Origin: Haliotispira sp965263485 | GTDB lineage: Bacteria; Spirochaetota; Spirochaetia; SP-2023 | Direction of reading: 5' to 3' | NCBI GenBank assembly: GCA_965263485.1 | Contig: CBDHHO010000004.1 | Span: 186,001-250,000, forward strand | DNA length: 64,000 nucleotides | In this document: piece after piece, positions 36,020 through 44,217 of the stretch | Numbering within the stretch: the first letter of the stretch is position 1 | How the letters are laid out: every line of letters begins with the position of its first letter | Made by a program: the position numbers and the translations under genes | Notes under the pieces: model-generated | Told to the model about the DNA's origin: nothing | Database searches by the model: none | What the model saw: the letters and a program-made list of their open reading frames with translations, nothing else

Positions 36020-37165
36020 CTAAAACCAGCTGCGCAGCCAGTCAGGCCAAGGCAGCTCGGGGAAACGGAAATCGGTTATAAACTTCAGCAAGCGTTCCCA
36101 GCCGCGCGCGATGCGGCGATCAATGCGCTTGTATTGCTTCTGCCTGCGATCCAAGGCCTCTTGTGCCATTTGTCCGGTAATATCCAAGCCGAGCAGGCGT
36201 TCTGGATTGGGCAGAGTCAGTAGATAGGGCAGCGTTTCGATGCGCTCGCCTTTGCCGGGTGGTCCCAGCGCAAACGCCGCTTCTAGCAGTTGGCGATGAT
36301 CGGTATCCAGACTGAGCAGAATTTGCTGCCCGGGGTCAGAGTTGCTGCCGAAATTCTCGACCATAAACAGACTCTGCTCTTCTGCGACGAACCTGCGGTA
36401 CGCCAGATTAGAAAGGTGGGCCATGCCCAGGATCAACAGATTCCGTGCCGGCTCCACCTCTTCCATCGCCATGCTCAGATCGTTGATTTCGGCGGCATAG
36501 TAGCGCTGTGTCACCAAACTCTCAGCGTTGGGGTTGCTGCTGCGGAAACCATCGGTAAAGGCTGCGAGATATTGGTCGTAGCTACTGCCCCGATAGAAAA
36601 AAGCAATGGCCTGCTCGCGTTCGGGATGCTCGAGCACATAGCTGCCGGCGATCTTTCCCATTTTGCGATAGCCCCCCGCCAAGTCACTCACCACGCTCTG
36701 TATGCGCTCATTGGCCGGGGCTGTGGCATCGATTAAAATCAATTGGCCGCTTGAACCCACCGGAAATTCTGCGGCCTGCTCTTTGAGATTGCGCAGCCAG
36801 TACGGACTGAGGATTACTTTCCGGCCTTGACCGAGCAATTCCTCAAGGCGGGTTTTGAGGGAAAAGCTGCTGCCCGAAGCAGAGTTCTGCTCGCTTTGCT
36901 GGTCGCGCAGCCAGAGTGTTTCATCTGTTGTGCGGACAATATGGACAAAGTAACCTTTGCTCAGACCGATGCGGCGCAACTGAAAGGGGCTGATACCAGT
37001 TACCGTCTCCCAGTAGGGGTCGCTGACAAAGTAGGCCCGCTTGCAGGCAGGCAATAGCATTGAGGCCAGCAGACAAACCAGAAGCAGCCGGCACACCGGG
37101 CCCCGGTTCGGCAGCTGCCCAGGCCTCCATTCGGGCCTGAGCAAAGGAACAAAAACGGTGTGCAT
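36020..37165 (-). CDS. Lipoprotein, possibly periplasmic-binding-protein-like
   Basis: 381 residues. Hydrophobic LLLVCLLASMLLPAC is a lipoprotein signal with Cys41, so a membrane-anchored envelope protein. KMGKIAGSYVLEHPEREQAIAFFYRGSS and YLAAFTDGFRSSNPNA recall the hinge region of BMP/type 1 periplasmic binding proteins, but this is a weak likeness. It is followed at the 5' side by a second unknown gene 3 bp away, transcribed first, so the two form a pair. Function unknown. Confidence 0.72.
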   Translation of the reverse strand: MHTVFVPLLRPEWRPGQLPNRGPVCRLLLVCLLASMLLPACKRAYFVSDPYWETVTGISPFQLRRIGLSKGYFVHIVRTTDETLWLRDQQSEQNSASGSSFSLKTRLEELLGQGRKVILSPYWLRNLKEQAAEFPVGSSGQLILIDATAPANERIQSVVSDLAGGYRKMGKIAGSYVLEHPEREQAIAFFYRGSSYDQYLAAFTDGFRSSNPNAESLVTQRYYAAEINDLSMAMEEVEPARNLLILGMAHLSNLAYRRFVAEEQSLFMVENFGSNSDPGQQILLSLDTDHRQLLEAAFALGPPGKGERIETLPYLLTLPNPERLLGLDITGQMAQEALDRRQKQYKRIDRRIARGWERLLKFITDFRFPELPWPDWLRSWF

Positions 37166-37168
37166 AGC

Positions 37169-38311
37169 TTAGAAGTCGTGTCTCCCCCGGGCGTGCAACT
37201 TGTGCACGATATAGGCTCCCACGCTTTTGTTGTCGATCAGGCGCAGCTGGACATCGGCAACCAAGTAGGGTTTGGCAATATGGTCCCGGGCTTCCTGCAG
37301 CAGACCGTTGATGTGCCGATCCTGGCTGATGAGCGGTATCGGGTGGGGCGAGATTTCGTGGATCACGCCGCAAAGGCTGCCCAGTTCTTCGCTGCGGCGT
37401 TGGGCAGGCGGGGGGAACGAAATAATCTGGTAATTGAGGGTGCGGGTCAGGTCGGGGTGACTGCCAATCAGCTCGGCACACTGTCCGGCAATGGCGTTGG
37501 CCTGCATGCCATTGTAGTTCAATTTGTAGATATTGCCCCCGGGATTCTGTTCCACAAGGATTTCAGTGCGGGAATAGAAGTCCAGAGCACCGAGAGAAAA
37601 AAATATGTGCAGTTGCTTGAGCTGGATGCTATCCAGTCCCAAGTACCTGCGCCCGGCTTTGTGCAGGATATCTTTGAGCTTGGGCTCAAGAAACTGAGAG
37701 ACAAAGCGGTAAAACAAATTCTTCTCGCTGCCGTTGGCCTTGTGCGCGGTCTGTGTTCGGATATCGGCATATGGATTTCCGGCAGACCCTCCCCCTGGCC
37801 TGCCAGCCGTTGTCCGACTGAGAGAGGCAGTGGGTTTGCTGATGGTGCTGAGGGCTGCGTCCAAGGCTTCCAGATCGCTTTGGCTTTTGCGCTGACTGGC
37901 TTGACTGGTCCGATCTTTCCAAGCATCCCGGTCATCGTTGTCACGTACCACGCTCAGCTGCTGTGAGTCTTGCAACTTGCTGCTCTCAATCAGCGGGTTG
38001 AGATCGGTTTTGCGATAGTGGTGCAGTCCGATGCGATAGGGATCGTGTTGCAGATTGAGAATCGAAAAGATGTGGGCTTCGGAGTTGTAGCCGTGACTGC
38101 GCAGGTAGTGGGCAAACAGGTCGTTCAGGGCCTGGATTGCCTGCATAAACCTGCAAAGCAGCAGCATGCGTTTCTGCCGGATTTCCAAGCATATGCTTTC
38201 GCAAAACTCAAGGTTTTCTTCTTCGTCAATGCTCTCTGCTCTGTTGGAAAGCAGCTCTAGGCTGTTTTCCATTTCAGCTTTGTGTTTGCGCAGTGCTGCC
38301 ATTTTCGACAC
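37169..38311 (-). CDS. Unknown protein, 380 aa, partner of the lipoprotein gene
   Basis: Not recognised. The N-terminal third is helical and charged, with no signal peptide. A Ser/Gly-rich linker (about residues 155-190) follows, and then a C-terminal domain with NLFYRFVSQFLEPKLKDIL, LKQLHIFFSLGALDFYSRTE and HPIPLISQDRHINGLLQEA. GTG 38311 has GGAAGG four bases upstream; an ATG nine bases later is an alternative. It lies three bases before the lipoprotein start, so translation is coupled. Confidence 0.7.
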   Translation of the reverse strand: MSKMAALRKHKAEMENSLELLSNRAESIDEEENLEFCESICLEIRQKRMLLLCRFMQAIQALNDLFAHYLRSHGYNSEAHIFSILNLQHDPYRIGLHHYRKTDLNPLIESSKLQDSQQLSVVRDNDDRDAWKDRTSQASQRKSQSDLEALDAALSTISKPTASLSRTTAGRPGGGSAGNPYADIRTQTAHKANGSEKNLFYRFVSQFLEPKLKDILHKAGRRYLGLDSIQLKQLHIFFSLGALDFYSRTEILVEQNPGGNIYKLNYNGMQANAIAGQCAELIGSHPDLTRTLNYQIISFPPPAQRRSEELGSLCGVIHEISPHPIPLISQDRHINGLLQEARDHIAKPYLVADVQLRLIDNKSVGAYIVHKLHARGRHDF

Positions 38312-38334
38312 AGACCCTTCCCCGAGTGTGTAAT

Positions 38335-38529
38335 GGACACCTCTAAAAATTCCCCACCATTTTGATGGCGCGCTCTTGCTCGCTCTTTTGAAACGAACAG
38401 CTTCCTCGGAAGAGGCAGCGGGCTCTTTGCGGAAGGTCGGCCTTGGCTGCGCACGGGCCTCCCCCGTTCTCCAGCGCTTGCTGCCTCTCGCGCGGCCTGC
38501 ATTTTCTCAGGGGAGTTTGAGAGCTTCCT
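38335..38529. mobile_element. MITE copy with decayed right end
   Basis: Begins GGACACCTCTAAAAAT and ends with a degenerate TTTGAGAGCTTCC. Interior blocks CGCTCTTGCTCGCTCTTTTG and TTGGCTGCGCACGGGCC are family sequence. It fills most of the 346-bp gap between purE and the 380-aa gene. Confidence 0.7.
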
Positions 38530-38637
38530 AGAGCAGAATTGCTGCTGATTGAGCTGCGACTATTGTATTAGAGGCCTGCGTTTTTCCCTATAGCAAAAGC
38601 GCGGAAAGTTTTTTTCGCACAACTTTGGGGATGATTT

Positions 38638-38663
38638 AGCTGAGAACCAAATAGTTCTCAGCT
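38638..38663 (-). terminator. Hairpin over the purE stop, possible terminator
   Basis: AGCTGAGAAC and GTTCTCAGCT form a perfect 10-bp stem around a 6-base loop. The purE stop codon lies inside the stem. There is no clear U-run after it, so it may be a weak terminator or an mRNA end-protecting hairpin. Confidence 0.45.
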
Positions 38664-39143
38664 GCGCGCAAACGGGTCGCCCTGGTTCTGGGCCAGATAA
38701 CGGCTCTTCATCTGCCGGCGGAACTGCAGGAGCTGCTCTTTCAGCAGCGGGTACTTGAGCGCGAGAATCTCAACTGCCAGCATCCCGGCATTGTAAGCGT
38801 TGCCGATACCCACGGCAGCCACCGGAATTGGCTTGGGCATCTGCACTATTGAATACAGCGAATCCAAGCCGCCAATCGCATCGGGCATCGGCACACCGAT
38901 TACCGGCAGGGTGCTGTGGGCGGCGATTACGCCGGGCAGATGAGCTGCCAGCCCGGCTGCGGCAATGATGCACTCGGTGCCATTCTGTTCGCATTCGGTG
39001 AGAGTCTGCACCAGCACCTCCGGCACGCGGTGGGCCGAGAGTATGTGGGCCCGGCAGCCAACGCCAAATTCGGCCAGACAGTCGGCGGCCGGCTTGAGCG
39101 CGGCCGCATTGCTTTTGCTTCCCATAAAAATTGCAACATTCAT
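38658..39143 (-). CDS. purE: N5-carboxyaminoimidazole ribonucleotide mutase (PurE, class I type)
   Basis: 161-residue PurE. AIFMGSKSN, ILSAHRVPEVL, AAAGLAAHLPGVIAAHSTLPVIGVP and the SLYSIVQMPKPIPVAAVGIGNAYNAG stretch follow class I PurE. Treponema denticola PurE is of class II, which has a different loop. A class I enzyme needs PurK, not present in the window. The first motif reads GSKSN where class I enzymes usually have GSxSD. ATG 39143; it stands alone on the minus strand. Confidence 0.9.
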   Translation of the reverse strand: MNVAIFMGSKSNAAALKPAADCLAEFGVGCRAHILSAHRVPEVLVQTLTECEQNGTECIIAAAGLAAHLPGVIAAHSTLPVIGVPMPDAIGGLDSLYSIVQMPKPIPVAAVGIGNAYNAGMLAVEILALKYPLLKEQLLQFRRQMKSRYLAQNQGDPFARS

Positions 39144-39283
39144 AAACTACCAACTCCCGAAATGATATTCCCCTGTCAGCAAGGCATTGTAGCGAGCAAT
39201 ATATCGTTCCCGGCACTCCAACGAAAGGGTGTGAGCATCAGCTTTTTTTGTCATCTAGTGCTGCACTTCCCGATTGAGGTCAG

Positions 39284-39301
39284 GATTTTTCAGAGGCGCC
39301 C
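39284..39301. repeat. Solitary MITE end
   Basis: GATTTTTCAGAGGCGCCC, a variant right end. The partner is not found. It lies immediately before the Fur-box-like sequence at 39306. Confidence 0.5.
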
Positions 39302-39305
39302 TATT

Positions 39306-39324
39306 GATTATAAGTATCATTATT
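39306..39324. promoter_or_regulatory. Fur-box-like sequence upstream of the ton genes
   Basis: GATTATAAGTATCATTATT agrees with the E. coli Fur-box consensus GATAATGATAATCATTATC at 14 of 19 positions. It is 620 bp before exbB, with a MITE copy inserted in between. It is plausible for an iron-regulated ton operon but unproven. Confidence 0.35.
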
Positions 39325-39339
39325 ATTAGAATTCATGAC

Positions 39340-39430
39340 CCTTTGCGGGGCTCCCCCCATTTGCACTGGGCCTTGTTTGGGGAGGGCTCCGGAAAGCCGC
39401 GGTATACAGAAGGCGGAACGCCGTATACCG
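39340..39430 (+). ncRNA. Structured leader candidate with stacked hairpins
   Basis: CGGTATAC, AGAA bulge, GGCG-GAA-CGCC, GTATACCG (39400-39430) makes a 12-bp hairpin with one bulge. GGCT/AGCC and CTCCCC/GGGGAG can pair just upstream. CCGGAAAG is repeated on both sides of the main hairpin. It lies between the Fur-like box and exbB and could be an RNA regulator or an intergenic repeat. I cannot assign it to a known riboswitch. Confidence 0.3.
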
Positions 39431-39456
39431 GAAAGTGTGCACACGAAGTCCCTTGA

Positions 39457-39710
39457 GGGAACCTCTAAAAATTCCCCATCACAGAAAGATGCCGCGCCAG
39501 ACTCGGTCTTTTTTACGGAGCAGCTTTGTCACAAAAGAGAAGAAGCAGGCTCTTTGCTGCGCACGGCCTGCCAGTTCACCAATGCTGCGCCAGCTCGCAT
39601 TGGAGCCTTCGTCTGGTATCAAAAGGCGGTACAATCGCTGGGGCCAAGACAAAACAGAAGCAGAGCGATTGTACAATTCTCGCGAAGCGATACCATTTTT
39701 AGAGGTCCCC
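39457..39710. mobile_element. Complete MITE copy, 254 bp, TSD TTGA
   Basis: Begins GGGAACCTCTAAAAAT and ends ATTTTTAGAGGTCCCC. It is flanked by perfect TTGA at 39453-39456 and 39711-39714. It is the clearest long copy. It separates the candidate regulatory sequences at 39306-39430 from exbB. Confidence 0.9.
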
Positions 39711-39800
39711 TTGAATGACTTCCAAGAGCAATCCCCCAAAGCAGGGAGAAACACTATGTCGCCTAAAAATTATAAAAGCTGCCCTAGCAGGCCCTCGGGA

Positions 39801-39885
39801 ACAGGCAGGCCGGGTTTCCGAGATTCTCGCGATAGTGAGGGAAGCCAGCCGAACTATGCTTTACTGTATAGGGCACCTCTAAATC
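39801..39885. repeat. Nested MITE remnants
   Basis: About 70 bp of family interior (GAGGGAAGCCAGCCGAACTA-type block) runs directly into a left end, GGGCACCTCTAAAT, at 39871. This looks like one copy inserted in another, with later deletion. It ends some 60 bp before exbB. Confidence 0.45.
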
Positions 39886-39943
39886 TGGCAGAAATTGCCC
39901 ATCACCGACAGCCTGTGGGCTAAGAGCTAGGTCTCTGTCCTTT

Positions 39944-40543
39944 ATGAGAGAATTGCTGAACAAAGGGGGGCCGGTTTCTTGGGTGCTGTTGCTGGGAGCC
40001 TTCTGCTGCGCCTGCCTTATCGTAGAGCGCACCCTCTATTTTATATCCACCAAGTTGGCGCCCGGCAACCAAGCCCGGCGCATGAGGGAGCTTGCCCTAC
40101 AGCTGCGGGCGCAGGGTGCGAGCCGACAAGAAAGCTTGGACAAACTGCAGGAGCTGGCGGCCCGGCTCCAGCACGAAATGCAGCGCGGCCTGTGGTTTTT
40201 GCACTTTAGTGCCGCTGCGGCTCCCTCGCTGGGCCTGCTGGGCACCACACTGGGCCTGATCCGCTCCTTCCGCGAGCTGGCCCGCAGCGGCCATGCTGAC
40301 ATCCAGGCCCTGTCCGGGGGCATCTGGGAGGCCATGCTCAGCACGGCCATCGGTTTGCTGCTGGCCATCCCGGCCCTGTTTTTCCACAGCTATTTCTCAA
40401 AGCTGATTGAAGATCGCGTTTTGGAAATGGGCCTGGCCGTTCCAGTTGGGCAGGTCAGGCAGAATGCCGATGAAGTGGAAGAACGTGAACTGCCTCCCCC
40501 CGCAGACGGCTCATCCGAAGAGAACCTGCGATGCTGCCCATAA
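39944..40543 (+). CDS. exbB: ExbB/TolQ-type proton channel subunit
   Basis: 199-residue inner-membrane protein. Three hydrophobic segments, with the family core FLHFSAAAAPSLGLLGTTLGLIRSF and the ISxAMxTTxxGL-like EAMLSTAIGLLLAIPALFF. It uses the proton gradient to energise TonB. It begins the ton operon and overlaps exbD by 13 bases. The loop between the first two segments is short-to-normal for ExbB/MotA-TolQ-ExbB proteins. Confidence 0.88.
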   Translation: MRELLNKGGPVSWVLLLGAFCCACLIVERTLYFISTKLAPGNQARRMRELALQLRAQGASRQESLDKLQELAARLQHEMQRGLWFLHFSAAAAPSLGLLGTTLGLIRSFRELARSGHADIQALSGGIWEAMLSTAIGLLLAIPALFFHSYFSKLIEDRVLEMGLAVPVGQVRQNADEVEERELPPPADGSSEENLRCCP

Positions 40544-40932
40544 AGCGGATCGCGCATCCCCGCACCCCGGGTATGAATCTGACGCCGCTGATTGATGTCA
40601 TCTTCATCCTGTTGATATTTTTTATGATCACGATGGAATTTAAGGAGCGAACACTGCCGCTACAGCTGCCCGAAGTACAGACAGCTGGGCAAAGCAGCTC
40701 GGACAGAGGGCTTATCCGACTCAGCCTCAGGGCTGACAGGCAAGTGGAGCTGGAGGGCCGAATCGTCCCCCGCAGTGAGCTGAGCCAATTGCTGGAAGCC
40801 CGGCAGCAGTCCGAATTGGAACTGGCAGTGGATAAAAGCTTGGATTTCGAATTTGTCCTGCAGATTTTGCAGCAGGTCCGGGACGCAGGAGTCGAACATG
40901 TTCAGTTCCCATACGAAACGCTTAACCCTTAG
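40531..40932 (+). CDS. exbD: ExbD/TolR-type energy transducer subunit
   Basis: 133 residues with one N-terminal membrane helix carrying the essential Asp: MNLTPLIDVIFILLIFFMI. A periplasmic domain with LRADRQVELEGRIVPRSEL follows. It works with ExbB. It overlaps exbB by 13 bp, and the tonB ATG (40898) lies inside its 3' end. All features are standard for ExbD. Confidence 0.9.
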   Translation: MLPIKRIAHPRTPGMNLTPLIDVIFILLIFFMITMEFKERTLPLQLPEVQTAGQSSSDRGLIRLSLRADRQVELEGRIVPRSELSQLLEARQQSELELAVDKSLDFEFVLQILQQVRDAGVEHVQFPYETLNP

Positions 40933-41587
40933 CGTCTTGCTGGTGAGTGGACTCGGCTTTGGGCTGAACTTGGGACTGAATCTGGGGCTGGACCGTCTGG
41001 ATTCGCTCCCGGCACCCCGGCTCGCTGAGCCGGCACCCGGAACAACGCGTATTTACTTTGCCCTGACCCCTCCTCAGGTCGAAAAAAAGAGCGCAATGTC
41101 GCAGAGCGAGCCTCCGGCACAACGGCCCGCTAAACAGCTTGCCAAGCCCATAGAGCAGCTTGCCAGAATCGTGCAGCAAGCTGCCGAACAGACGACAGCA
41201 AAACATCAGGGCCCGGAAGCCCAAACAGAGCCTCAGACAGCCCAGGCGATCCGGACGGACCCATCGCTGCAGGCAGCTCAGGCGGCCCGTCAAGCCGACT
41301 ATCAGAAACAGATACTCCGGCTCATCGCCGCGCGCAAAGTCTATCCCTTCGGGGCTCGACTCAAGGGCCAGGAGGGCGAAGTCGAAGCCCTGCTGCTCTT
41401 GGATGCGACAGGGGCCATTCGGGACATCCAGCTCCCCAGCCCCGCCACCCATCCGCTGCTCAACGAAGCTGCGCTGAAGAGCATTCGGCGCGCGAGCCCA
41501 TTCCCGCCGCCGCCTGCCGCAGCGCAGGCGGCGCAAGATGGCGGAGTCTTCCGCATCCGCTTTATTATGGAATTCCACTTGAAGTGA
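40898..41587 (+). CDS. tonB: TonB energy-transducing protein
   Basis: 229 residues. N-terminal membrane anchor (TLSVLLVSGLGFGLNLGLNLG); Pro/Ala/Gln-rich periplasmic spacer; C-terminal TonB domain with YQKQILRLIAARKVYPFGARL, GEVEALLLLDATGAIRDIQL, LNEAALKSIRRASPFPPPP. It links the inner-membrane motor to outer-membrane receptors. ATG 40898 has AGGAG at six bases; an ATG at 40853 has none. It overlaps exbD by 35 bp. Confidence 0.88.
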   Translation: MFSSHTKRLTLSVLLVSGLGFGLNLGLNLGLDRLDSLPAPRLAEPAPGTTRIYFALTPPQVEKKSAMSQSEPPAQRPAKQLAKPIEQLARIVQQAAEQTTAKHQGPEAQTEPQTAQAIRTDPSLQAAQAARQADYQKQILRLIAARKVYPFGARLKGQEGEVEALLLLDATGAIRDIQLPSPATHPLLNEAALKSIRRASPFPPPPAAAQAAQDGGVFRIRFIMEFHLK

Positions 41588-41591
41588 GAAC

Positions 41592-43748
41592 ATGTTAAGT
41601 AAAGAATCTATTCGCACGCAGAGCACCTGTCTGCTCTTCGCTGCGCTGCTGCTGTACTACGGCAACAGCGCTCTGCCCGCCCAGTCTCCGGCAGCCACGC
41701 CGCAGGAACTGCCTGTTGAAAAAGCCGAAGAAACCGAAGCAGTACCGCCAGATCAGAATCAAGCGGTGGAGACTGTACAAGCAGATGCCACGACTGAAAA
41801 GCCTGCCCGCATTGTAGTTACCGGGGCTAAGGTAGTTACCGGGGCCAAGACCGAGCAGGATGAGAAGCAGGTGGTGCAGGCCGTACGGGTCATTGACCGG
41901 GAGACCATAGAACAGTCAAACGCTAAGGACCTGGGTGCTGTGCTGGACCAGATCTCCGGCATCTCAGTCTCAAGCCGCTATGGCGCACCCGGCACCCATG
42001 TCTCCTTGCAGGGACTGGCTCCCGGATTCACTCGTCTCATGATTGACGGCGTCAAAGTGGGCAGTGCCGGCGACATGCTGGACTTGAGCGGAATCCCGAC
42101 CAGCGAAATAGAGCGCATTGAAATACTGGAAGGCCCTTCATCCTCGCTCTATGGCAGCGATGCCATCGCCGGGGTAATCAACATCATCACCCGGAAGCAG
42201 CGCAATAAACCGTTCTACCTCAACTTCCAGCAGGAAGCGGGCTCACGCTACAACTTGGGCGCGCCCTACCAAATGAACGGCCAGCTCGCTACAGGGCTGA
42301 ACTTCGGTCCTTTCCACGCTTCGCTGGGCGGCAACTACAACTACATCAGCGGCCTGAGCGAGCCCAAGTTTTTCCCCGCGACTGACCAATCGGCTCTAAC
42401 CAAAGGGAATATCTATACCGTACCCCGGCTGTTTGGGGGGGGGCTGCGCAGCACGCTGGGCCTGCAAAATGAAGCTGTTTTTGTGGATTTGACAGCCAGC
42501 TTGCAGCAGTCCGATGTGGAATTTACCAGCGATCCACGGGGGGGCAGGGGCAAGCATCAGGACCAACGGCACCTGAATGTCAATGTGAAGGCTGGCTACC
42601 AACCGAGTGGGGACATCCAGCTGAACGGCTTTGCCAGCTGGCAGCGTCACGATGCCCGGGACCAGACTTTCAAATACAGCAAAATGGGCAACACGGACGA
42701 CACAAAAGATATTTTTGAGAATTTTGAGGGTGAACTGCGCTACAGCCACAACCTGTTTTCGCACAGTCTGCTGGCCGGAATCAACGCCAATGTCGAGACT
42801 ATGCGCGGCGACACGCTCAATGGGCAGAATTTCTCGCAGCTCTATGCCCTCTACCTGCAAGACTCTTGGAATATCCTGAGTCTGGACCTGTTTTACATCA
42901 TGTTCAGTCTCCGCGCCGATTTGCAGGTGCCCAGCCAGAAAGACGATGTGCCTTTGTTTCAGCTCAGCCCCAAGCTGAGCCTGCGCTGGAAGCCGGGTGA
43001 GGACTGGAACCTGCGCCTTTCCTACGGTATGGGCTACAAGGTCCCTACTCTCAAGCAACGCTACTGGAACTGGACGCACGCCCCGACCAGCACAGTGTCC
43101 TACACCGTTAGGGGCAATCCGGGCTTGGGGCCGCAGGTATCACACGGGGTAAACGCTTCGGTGCAGTTCCAGAAAGACCACTTCGAAGTGAAGCTGCTGG
43201 GGCACTTCAGCTACCTTTTCAACATGATCGGCACCGAGCTGCTCCAGCGCGAGCAGCGCGAATCTGGTGGCACTCATGCCCAATATCGCTACCGAAACGT
43301 CAATCAGGCCTATACGCTGGGCAGCCGCCTGGAGCTGGGCCTGAAAGAACTGAGCGGTTTCAGCGCCGAGGTAGCCTACAGCTGGCTGATCGCAGCCCAG
43401 CAGCGCGAAGGTGAGAATGAAGCATTTGTCGATACTACCGATCGCGTGCGCCACCAGATCAAGTTGAATCTGAGTTATCGCATTCCGAAGCTCAAAACCT
43501 TGTTCCGGCTCAATACCAATTGGGATGCTCCCATACTAATCGACAACCTGTTCCGTTATTATAGTCCGGATCGCCTGCTGCTGAACCTGTATGTGGAACA
43601 ACCGCTCTCAGAGCGCTCACGCCTCTACGCCGGAATCGATAATTTGCTGAACAATGTCCACTTCGTTCGCGGTTCGCAGACACAAGAACAATACTTTAAC
43701 ATGAAGCAGGGTATGTCCTTTTATCTGGGCTTCCGCTATTCCCGTTGA
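41592..43748 (+). CDS. TonB-dependent outer-membrane receptor
   Basis: 718 residues. Signal peptide (CLLFAALLLYYGNSALPAQS), TonB-box-like RIVVTGAKVVTGAK, plug domain with GISVSSRYGAPGTHVSLQG, VKVGSAGDMLDLSGIPTSEIERIEILEGPSSSLYGSDAIAGVINII (motif only abbreviated here), then a beta-barrel ending YLGFRYSR. It imports an iron chelate, haem or cobalamin; the substrate is not readable. The VVTGAK box is duplicated (41814-41849). A run of nine G occurs in the barrel (42435-42443, codons 282-284), and a run of seven at 42538. The last gene of the ton run but one. Confidence 0.92.
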   Translation: MLSKESIRTQSTCLLFAALLLYYGNSALPAQSPAATPQELPVEKAEETEAVPPDQNQAVETVQADATTEKPARIVVTGAKVVTGAKTEQDEKQVVQAVRVIDRETIEQSNAKDLGAVLDQISGISVSSRYGAPGTHVSLQGLAPGFTRLMIDGVKVGSAGDMLDLSGIPTSEIERIEILEGPSSSLYGSDAIAGVINIITRKQRNKPFYLNFQQEAGSRYNLGAPYQMNGQLATGLNFGPFHASLGGNYNYISGLSEPKFFPATDQSALTKGNIYTVPRLFGGGLRSTLGLQNEAVFVDLTASLQQSDVEFTSDPRGGRGKHQDQRHLNVNVKAGYQPSGDIQLNGFASWQRHDARDQTFKYSKMGNTDDTKDIFENFEGELRYSHNLFSHSLLAGINANVETMRGDTLNGQNFSQLYALYLQDSWNILSLDLFYIMFSLRADLQVPSQKDDVPLFQLSPKLSLRWKPGEDWNLRLSYGMGYKVPTLKQRYWNWTHAPTSTVSYTVRGNPGLGPQVSHGVNASVQFQKDHFEVKLLGHFSYLFNMIGTELLQREQRESGGTHAQYRYRNVNQAYTLGSRLELGLKELSGFSAEVAYSWLIAAQQREGENEAFVDTTDRVRHQIKLNLSYRIPKLKTLFRLNTNWDAPILIDNLFRYYSPDRLLLNLYVEQPLSERSRLYAGIDNLLNNVHFVRGSQTQEQYFNMKQGMSFYLGFRYSR
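41814..41849 (+). repeat. Tandem 18-bp duplication in the TonB-box region
   Basis: GTAGTTACCGGGGCTAAG is repeated directly with one base different. It encodes V-V-T-G-A-K twice, the likely TonB box of the receptor. The unit is a multiple of three, so the frame is kept. Confidence 0.85.
42435..42443 (+). repeat. Homopolymeric G9 in the receptor gene
   Basis: Nine consecutive G encode three Gly (codons 282-284). Gain or loss of a G would shift the frame in the barrel part and abolish the receptor. It is in the ON length here. Confidence 0.9.
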
Positions 43749-43773
43749 TTGGAAGCCTGAATGGGAGCTAAGC

Positions 43774-44127
43774 ATGGAGATGAATAACAGCGACCATGGC
43801 TTACTGGAGTTTACTTTTGGCAGCCAGACGGTCCTGTTGCAATACTTGGTATTCCGAGGCTGCTTTTACGCCGTGCTGGAACAGGACTCTGAGCTGTTTC
43901 GCCACTACAGCACAGACCCCGCGGCTCCCGCCGGGGTCAAGGTGCTGGAATCCAGCAACCGGAATACTCTGCAGCAAGAGAGCGCAGTTGAAGTCGAGCT
44001 GATCACACAGGCATCTCGGGTGCAGCATATTCATCAACATCTGAAAGACCTACACTACAATTTCTACGATGAATGCTCTCCTTCGCTGGGGGCAATCCGC
44101 TGCTCGCCGTCCGGAACTGCGGGGTGA
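43774..44127 (+). CDS. Small protein of unknown function at the end of the ton operon
   Basis: 117 residues, acidic, without signal peptide or membrane segment. LLEFTFGSQTVLLQYLVF starts a beta-rich fold. I do not recognise it. It follows the receptor by 25 bp in the same direction and is probably co-transcribed, so a role in handling the imported ligand is possible. The C-terminus runs into MITE-like sequence and may be altered. Confidence 0.6.
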   Translation: MEMNNSDHGLLEFTFGSQTVLLQYLVFRGCFYAVLEQDSELFRHYSTDPAAPAGVKVLESSNRNTLQQESAVEVELITQASRVQHIHQHLKDLHYNFYDECSPSLGAIRCSPSGTAG

Positions 44128-44139
44128 GAACAATGGTTT

Positions 44140-44216
44140 AGAGCGATTTTGTTCCTCTGAATGGCAAAGCTGCTCCGCGAACAAGGCCGAGTCTGGCGCA
44201 GCATTCTTTCCGATTG
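44140..44216. repeat. MITE interior fragment
   Basis: AGCTGCTCCGCGAACAAGGC and GCCGAGTCTGGCGCAGCATT match the interior of several MITE copies. No ends are seen. It lies between the small ton gene and valS. Confidence 0.5.
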
Positions 44217-44217
44217 A

